Below, piece after piece: positions 60,951 through 64,000 of a stretch of 64,000 nt of DNA (positions are counted from its first letter, which is position 1; each line of letters opens with the position of its first letter). This DNA comes from MGIIb-O2 sp002494975 (GTDB lineage Archaea > Thermoplasmatota > Poseidoniia > Poseidoniales > Thalassarchaeaceae). Both the position numbers and the translations under genes were made by a program. A model generated the notes under the pieces. It made no database searches and was not told the DNA's origin. It worked only from the letters and a program-made list of their open reading frames with translations. The stretch lies in NCBI GenBank assembly GCA_028355015.1, contig JAOMRN010000003.1, positions 156,978 through 220,977 on the forward strand. Direction: 5' to 3'.

Positions 60951-63575
60951 TTAGTTCCCTCCTGAGATTCCTAGTCCTGGTATTCTTGTCTTTTCTTCTA
61001 ACCTTCTTAATAACAACGCGAGCGACCAAGTAACTACGAAATATGCAACCATGACCATCCCCCAAGTCCAAAAGATTTGGAAAGTTATTGCGACAACCAA
61101 TTTCCCTTGTCTTGTTAATTCTGTATATGCAATCACACTTGCTAGAGATGAATTAAGCACTAAGTTAACCATTTCGTTGCCAAGAGGTGGTATGCAAATT
61201 CTAATTGCTTGTGGTAGAATAATCAATCTCATTGTGCCCATATAAGTCAACCCAATACTCCTACCCGCCTCCATCTGACCGGAAGGAATTGCTGCGATAG
61301 CACCTCTTATTGTTTCACATTGATATGCTGCCGAATTAAGTCCCAGTGCAAAAATTGCACTAAGATATGATCTCTTTCCAGGACCAAATAAGCTTCCACT
61401 GATATAATCTATAGTTGGATGTAATAAACTATCTAATGGGCCTAAAAGTGACGATATAGTAATTAAATCACTTGTTAGATCTAGTCCTATATTCTGTATG
61501 TGTTTACCTAATTGCAACCCAAAATGAATGAACATGAACTGAACTAATAGTGGTGTATTCCTGAAAAAATCAGTATATAATGTCGCAATCACCTGTAGTG
61601 GTCTTATTTTCCAAGGTTCAAAAGTTAGTGTATAATCGTTAGAATTTTTTAGAACAGATTTAATTTCTTTAGGTAAGATTCTTTTCGTCACTAATAGGCC
61701 TATCAGCACTAGGAAAAGTCTCCATCCCAAATCAAACCATGAAGTAATTTTATCACCTGATGAATTGGGATCAATAAAAATCTCGGCTAGTATTATTACC
61801 CATAATAATGAAATAAATACCAGTTTCCCATAGGGTATATATTTCTTTGAAAATGTACCATTTGTAGTTAGGAATAATAATCCAAGATATGTCACTCCGA
61901 CTCCTAATATTAATCTCATAAATGCGCTAGGGTCTCCAATTGGTGCGAAAATATATGCTATCTGAGCAGATAATTTGAATGTATTAGAACCTAAATGAAA
62001 GCTATAAAAATCTGATAGAGCGGTATAAATAAGTTCAATTCCACCTTTAATCTCCCATTTCCCTATTAATGGCATTCCTACCAATAATGTCAAACCAAGT
62101 ATACGAATCAAATTAGTTCTATATCCATTAGGTATTGAAATACTCAAGAAACCCTCCTTCTCTATTTTGTTTTTATTGATGTAGTAATTCAATAATGAAA
62201 ATAGAATAATTAGTCCTGATAGTGATAATATACCTAAACCAAGGCCGTAAATTCGTATACAAAATATTGTAGATGGGATGATTACCCAGAATAAAGTCAA
62301 GGTTCTTTCTAGGTCACCCTCTATCATTTGTTTCAGTGTCGTCGGTGCTGTTTTACACATTGCTAGAGCAATTCCGATAAAGAAACCCAATAATATCCCA
62401 AAAATCACTATCTTAACTGTGGCCTTTAGCCCTTCTAGGAGATTATCTTTGGTGAAATCTACAAATTCGCTAAAATCACTCAAGTCAATAATTTCGAATC
62501 CCACTGCGCTATCTTCACCTCCATTTTCAGTGTATAATATGGTTCCATTATCTCCTACAATTATTCCCACAAAGGCATTCTTCATTGCAATATCATTTAT
62601 GGAAAAATCTCCTTCTATTGGTAATAGTTGGGGGGTCACAATGTTTCCTCCGTCTTTACTTAAAGCGATATATCCATTATCACCTGAAAGTAATATCTTC
62701 GTAGTACTAAGGACCTCTAATGAGGTCAAATTAACATCTAGACTGGTACTTTGGTTCTCGGATTCTATTTCTTTGAGGTACCAATTATAACCTACAGTCG
62801 TAGTAAGTTCTTCTTGAGTTGATTTTAATATTTCACCATTAGATGTAATCGCATAACCTCTATTTATACCATAGAAATCTATTGAAATAATTTCAGAATC
62901 TGTAACCTCATCCGGGGTCTCCCTAATTTCCCAATTTTCACCATTATTCTCAGAACCTAATATCAAACCTGAAGATCCTGAAATCAATCCTCTTTCTCCT
63001 TCAAATACAATATCGTTTAATTTTTCTGATACTAAACTTTCAATTTCAACCCAATTATCTTCTTTAAAGCACCATATTTCTCCATTATTTGATACTACAA
63101 ATATTTCATCATTAGAGTTTATAGATACCGAATTTATATCTATCTGAGTCTCCATTCTAATTTCAATCCATTCTTCAGAATTATATTCTTTGTATATCAC
63201 AATACCATTATTGCCCGCAGCTACAATTCGTTCATTATTTGCATGTGCAGTTACAAGATTTTCATTAGTTGGAGATTCAAAATTCACCCATTGTTCCATT
63301 TTCTCTCCAAAAACAATTTCTCCATTATCTCCGAATACCCATGCGTCTCCATTTTCATCTATTATTGCTGAATTATAATTATTTTCGGAATTCTTTTCTA
63401 TTTGTTCCCAAGAGCTTTCGTAGTATCCTTCAGCCAAATTTGGTGTAATCAGAACTACAATTACCATAGTTGTAATTAGAATTATTCTCGATGAACGAGG
63501 TATACTTTTCCAAGAAAAAATACGATTTTCAGGATTCACTATACAGACACCCGAGTCTCCATCCCATAGTCTCAT
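60951..63575 (-). CDS. Fusion: extracellular beta-propeller plus amino-acid ABC permease
   Basis: An 874-residue protein. A signal/anchor helix (about 28-44) precedes about 300 residues of propeller-like repeats of the Ycf48/BNR kind (GDNGEIVFG, GNNGIVIYK, SSGLILGSENNGENW, GDNGYIALSKDGG, GDNGTILYTENGG). The remainder is the permease: a first helix at about 378-400, an insertion of roughly 250 residues with several extra helices, then FRNTPLLVQF and the EAA-type loop AGRSIGLTYMGTMRLIILPQA (near 762). Partnered with the GlnQ-type ATPase. No periplasmic-type binding protein is encoded nearby. The start at 63575 has no obvious ribosome-binding site. Confidence 0.82.
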   Translation of the reverse strand: MRLWDGDSGVCIVNPENRIFSWKSIPRSSRIILITTMVIVVLITPNLAEGYYESSWEQIEKNSENNYNSAIIDENGDAWVFGDNGEIVFGEKMEQWVNFESPTNENLVTAHANNERIVAAGNNGIVIYKEYNSEEWIEIRMETQIDINSVSINSNDEIFVVSNNGEIWCFKEDNWVEIESLVSEKLNDIVFEGERGLISGSSGLILGSENNGENWEIRETPDEVTDSEIISIDFYGINRGYAITSNGEILKSTQEELTTTVGYNWYLKEIESENQSTSLDVNLTSLEVLSTTKILLSGDNGYIALSKDGGNIVTPQLLPIEGDFSINDIAMKNAFVGIIVGDNGTILYTENGGEDSAVGFEIIDLSDFSEFVDFTKDNLLEGLKATVKIVIFGILLGFFIGIALAMCKTAPTTLKQMIEGDLERTLTLFWVIIPSTIFCIRIYGLGLGILSLSGLIILFSLLNYYINKNKIEKEGFLSISIPNGYRTNLIRILGLTLLVGMPLIGKWEIKGGIELIYTALSDFYSFHLGSNTFKLSAQIAYIFAPIGDPSAFMRLILGVGVTYLGLLFLTTNGTFSKKYIPYGKLVFISLLWVIILAEIFIDPNSSGDKITSWFDLGWRLFLVLIGLLVTKRILPKEIKSVLKNSNDYTLTFEPWKIRPLQVIATLYTDFFRNTPLLVQFMFIHFGLQLGKHIQNIGLDLTSDLITISSLLGPLDSLLHPTIDYISGSLFGPGKRSYLSAIFALGLNSAAYQCETIRGAIAAIPSGQMEAGRSIGLTYMGTMRLIILPQAIRICIPPLGNEMVNLVLNSSLASVIAYTELTRQGKLVVAITFQIFWTWGMVMVAYFVVTWSLALLLRRLEEKTRIPGLGISGGN

Positions 63576-63594
63576 TTATCAAATTAATATTTTT

Positions 63595-63870
63595 TTAAAA
63601 TATTCCGAGTTCAAATCTCCCATCTTCAGTTGCATGTTTCTTAGGGTCCCATAGTGGTGAAAATGTGAGATTTACATGAACACTCTCTAATCCCTTGGTT
63701 AGTAAGGCTGCTCTGTGGACTGCTGCCATTAATTCAGGAGCTACTGGACAACCAGGACTTGTTAAAGTCATATCAATTTCTGCATGCTTATTATCTATCT
63801 TAACATCAGAAAGAATACAACAAATGAAACCATTTATGACAGGTGGATCTATTATTAAAAAAGTAACCAT
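63595..63870 (-). pseudogene. DUF59 (MIP18/PaaD-like) Fe-S assembly protein, N-terminus replaced
   Basis: Positions about 63807 down to 63595 encode the C-terminal two-thirds of a DUF59 domain: SDVKIDNKHAEIDMTLTSPGCP with the conserved Cys, then VHVNLTFSPLWDP. Upstream of that, the frame continues (IIDPPVINGFICCIL) but no longer matches the family and is exactly antisense to a SufS-like sequence. So the annotated start, at the ATG at 63870, probably lies in foreign sequence. In bacteria and archaea DUF59/SufT-type proteins help mature Fe-S clusters. It is 19 bases upstream of the permease gene, same strand. Confidence 0.6.
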
Positions 63871-64000
63871 GGATGGAACTATTTTCAAGGATGGCCATGA
63901 AATGTTTGAAACAGGTACGCCGAGAATTGCTGAAGCTATAGGTTGGGGAGCTGCTGTAGAATGGTTAGATCAATTTGAGATGAAAGATATCCATGAACAT
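63824..64000 (+). pseudogene. 5'-truncated cysteine desulfurase (SufS-like) fragment, runs off window
   Basis: From 63824 the plus strand encodes MKPFMTGGSIIKKV, then FETGTPRIAEAIGWGAAVEW and MKDIHEH, open to the window's end. This matches the C-terminal part of SufS-type cysteine desulfurases (family pattern MPPF-x-GGG-x-MI then FEAGTPN-x-AG-x-IGLGAA). The preceding two-thirds, including the PLP-lysine region, are absent: the same frame upstream (LLSILTSERIQQ) has no similarity and lies over the DUF59 gene. It cannot encode a working desulfurase on its own. Confidence 0.65.

Noticed and set aside
62278..62790. 170-codon plus-strand frame within the propeller-permease gene
   Set aside because: Antisense shadow of the permease; no promoter, ribosome-binding site or domain.
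1..64000. Transposases, integrases, prophage genes, CRISPR arrays, rRNA genes
   Set aside because: Looked for on both strands; no characteristic motifs, terminal repeats or structural RNA other than tRNA-Leu were seen.

Overview
The window looks like a stretch of planktonic euryarchaeal chromosome, most likely Marine Group II/III (Poseidoniales-type). This is inferred from gene content without any database search. Archaeal informational genes are unmistakable: aRF1 with NIKS and GGQ motifs, aIF2-beta, class I lysyl-tRNA synthetase, aTrm56, NOG1, an XPD-type Fe-S helicase, archaeal UMP kinase and a GfcR-like regulator. They sit among genes of bacterial flavour: a branched-chain 2-oxoacid dehydrogenase with LipA and LipB, E. 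coli-like glutamate dehydrogenase, FolP/FolB/FolM-like pterin enzymes, a VAT1-like oxidoreductase and SUF-type genes. The DNA is AT-rich and densely coded; no intergenic gap exceeds about 200 bp. No rRNA, CRISPR array, insertion sequence or integrase was seen.

Layout. 1-7345 (+): the end of a surface-type protein, an ABC exporter with a PaaI-type thioesterase, three small or medium membrane proteins, an NfeD-like/flotillin pair and a thiolase. 7342-11165 (-): folP, a TraB-family membrane protein, a YeiH-type exporter and a TauE-type transporter. 11221-19326 (+): membrane protein, trm56, carA-carB, MutS-like ATPase. 19312-22048 (-): dut, gfcR-like, lysS. 22115-28049: alternating small operons with eif2b, an oxidoreductase/2Fe-2S/pterin dehydratase group, nog1 and a pyrH operon. 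28149-31133 (+): prf1-argS. 31096-33787: a thioredoxin-fold/peroxiredoxin pair, ubiX and a class V aminotransferase. 33784-40547 (-): a lipA-E1alpha-E1beta-E2-E3-lipB cassette, which carries a 2-oxoacid dehydrogenase together with the enzymes that build its lipoyl cofactor. 40626-41811 (+): a pteridine-reductase-like SDR and FolB, then tRNA-Leu(UAA) on the minus strand. 42036-54033 (+): two giant secreted, C-terminally anchored proteins. 54038-57257 (-): Hsp20-like protein, XPD helicase, a small basic protein and a ribbon-helix-helix regulator. 57428-60201 (+): HD phosphohydrolase and gdhA. 60207-63870 (-): amino-acid ABC transporter (ATPase plus an odd propeller-permease fusion) and an N-terminally truncated DUF59 protein. 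The extreme right edge holds a 5'-truncated SufS fragment in head-to-head orientation.

Functionally this reads as a heterotroph that imports and deaminates amino acids (ABC transporter, GDH), oxidises branched-chain oxoacids (BCKDH, thiolase) and carries large adhesin- or protease-like surface proteins. The most unusual items are the propeller-permease fusion, the ~3000-residue TSP3/transglutaminase-like/DUF4129 protein whose transglutaminase triad is degenerate, the probable CTG start of lipB, the RHH-linked 11-bp repeat array, and the abrupt DUF59/SufS breakpoint near position 63,810.
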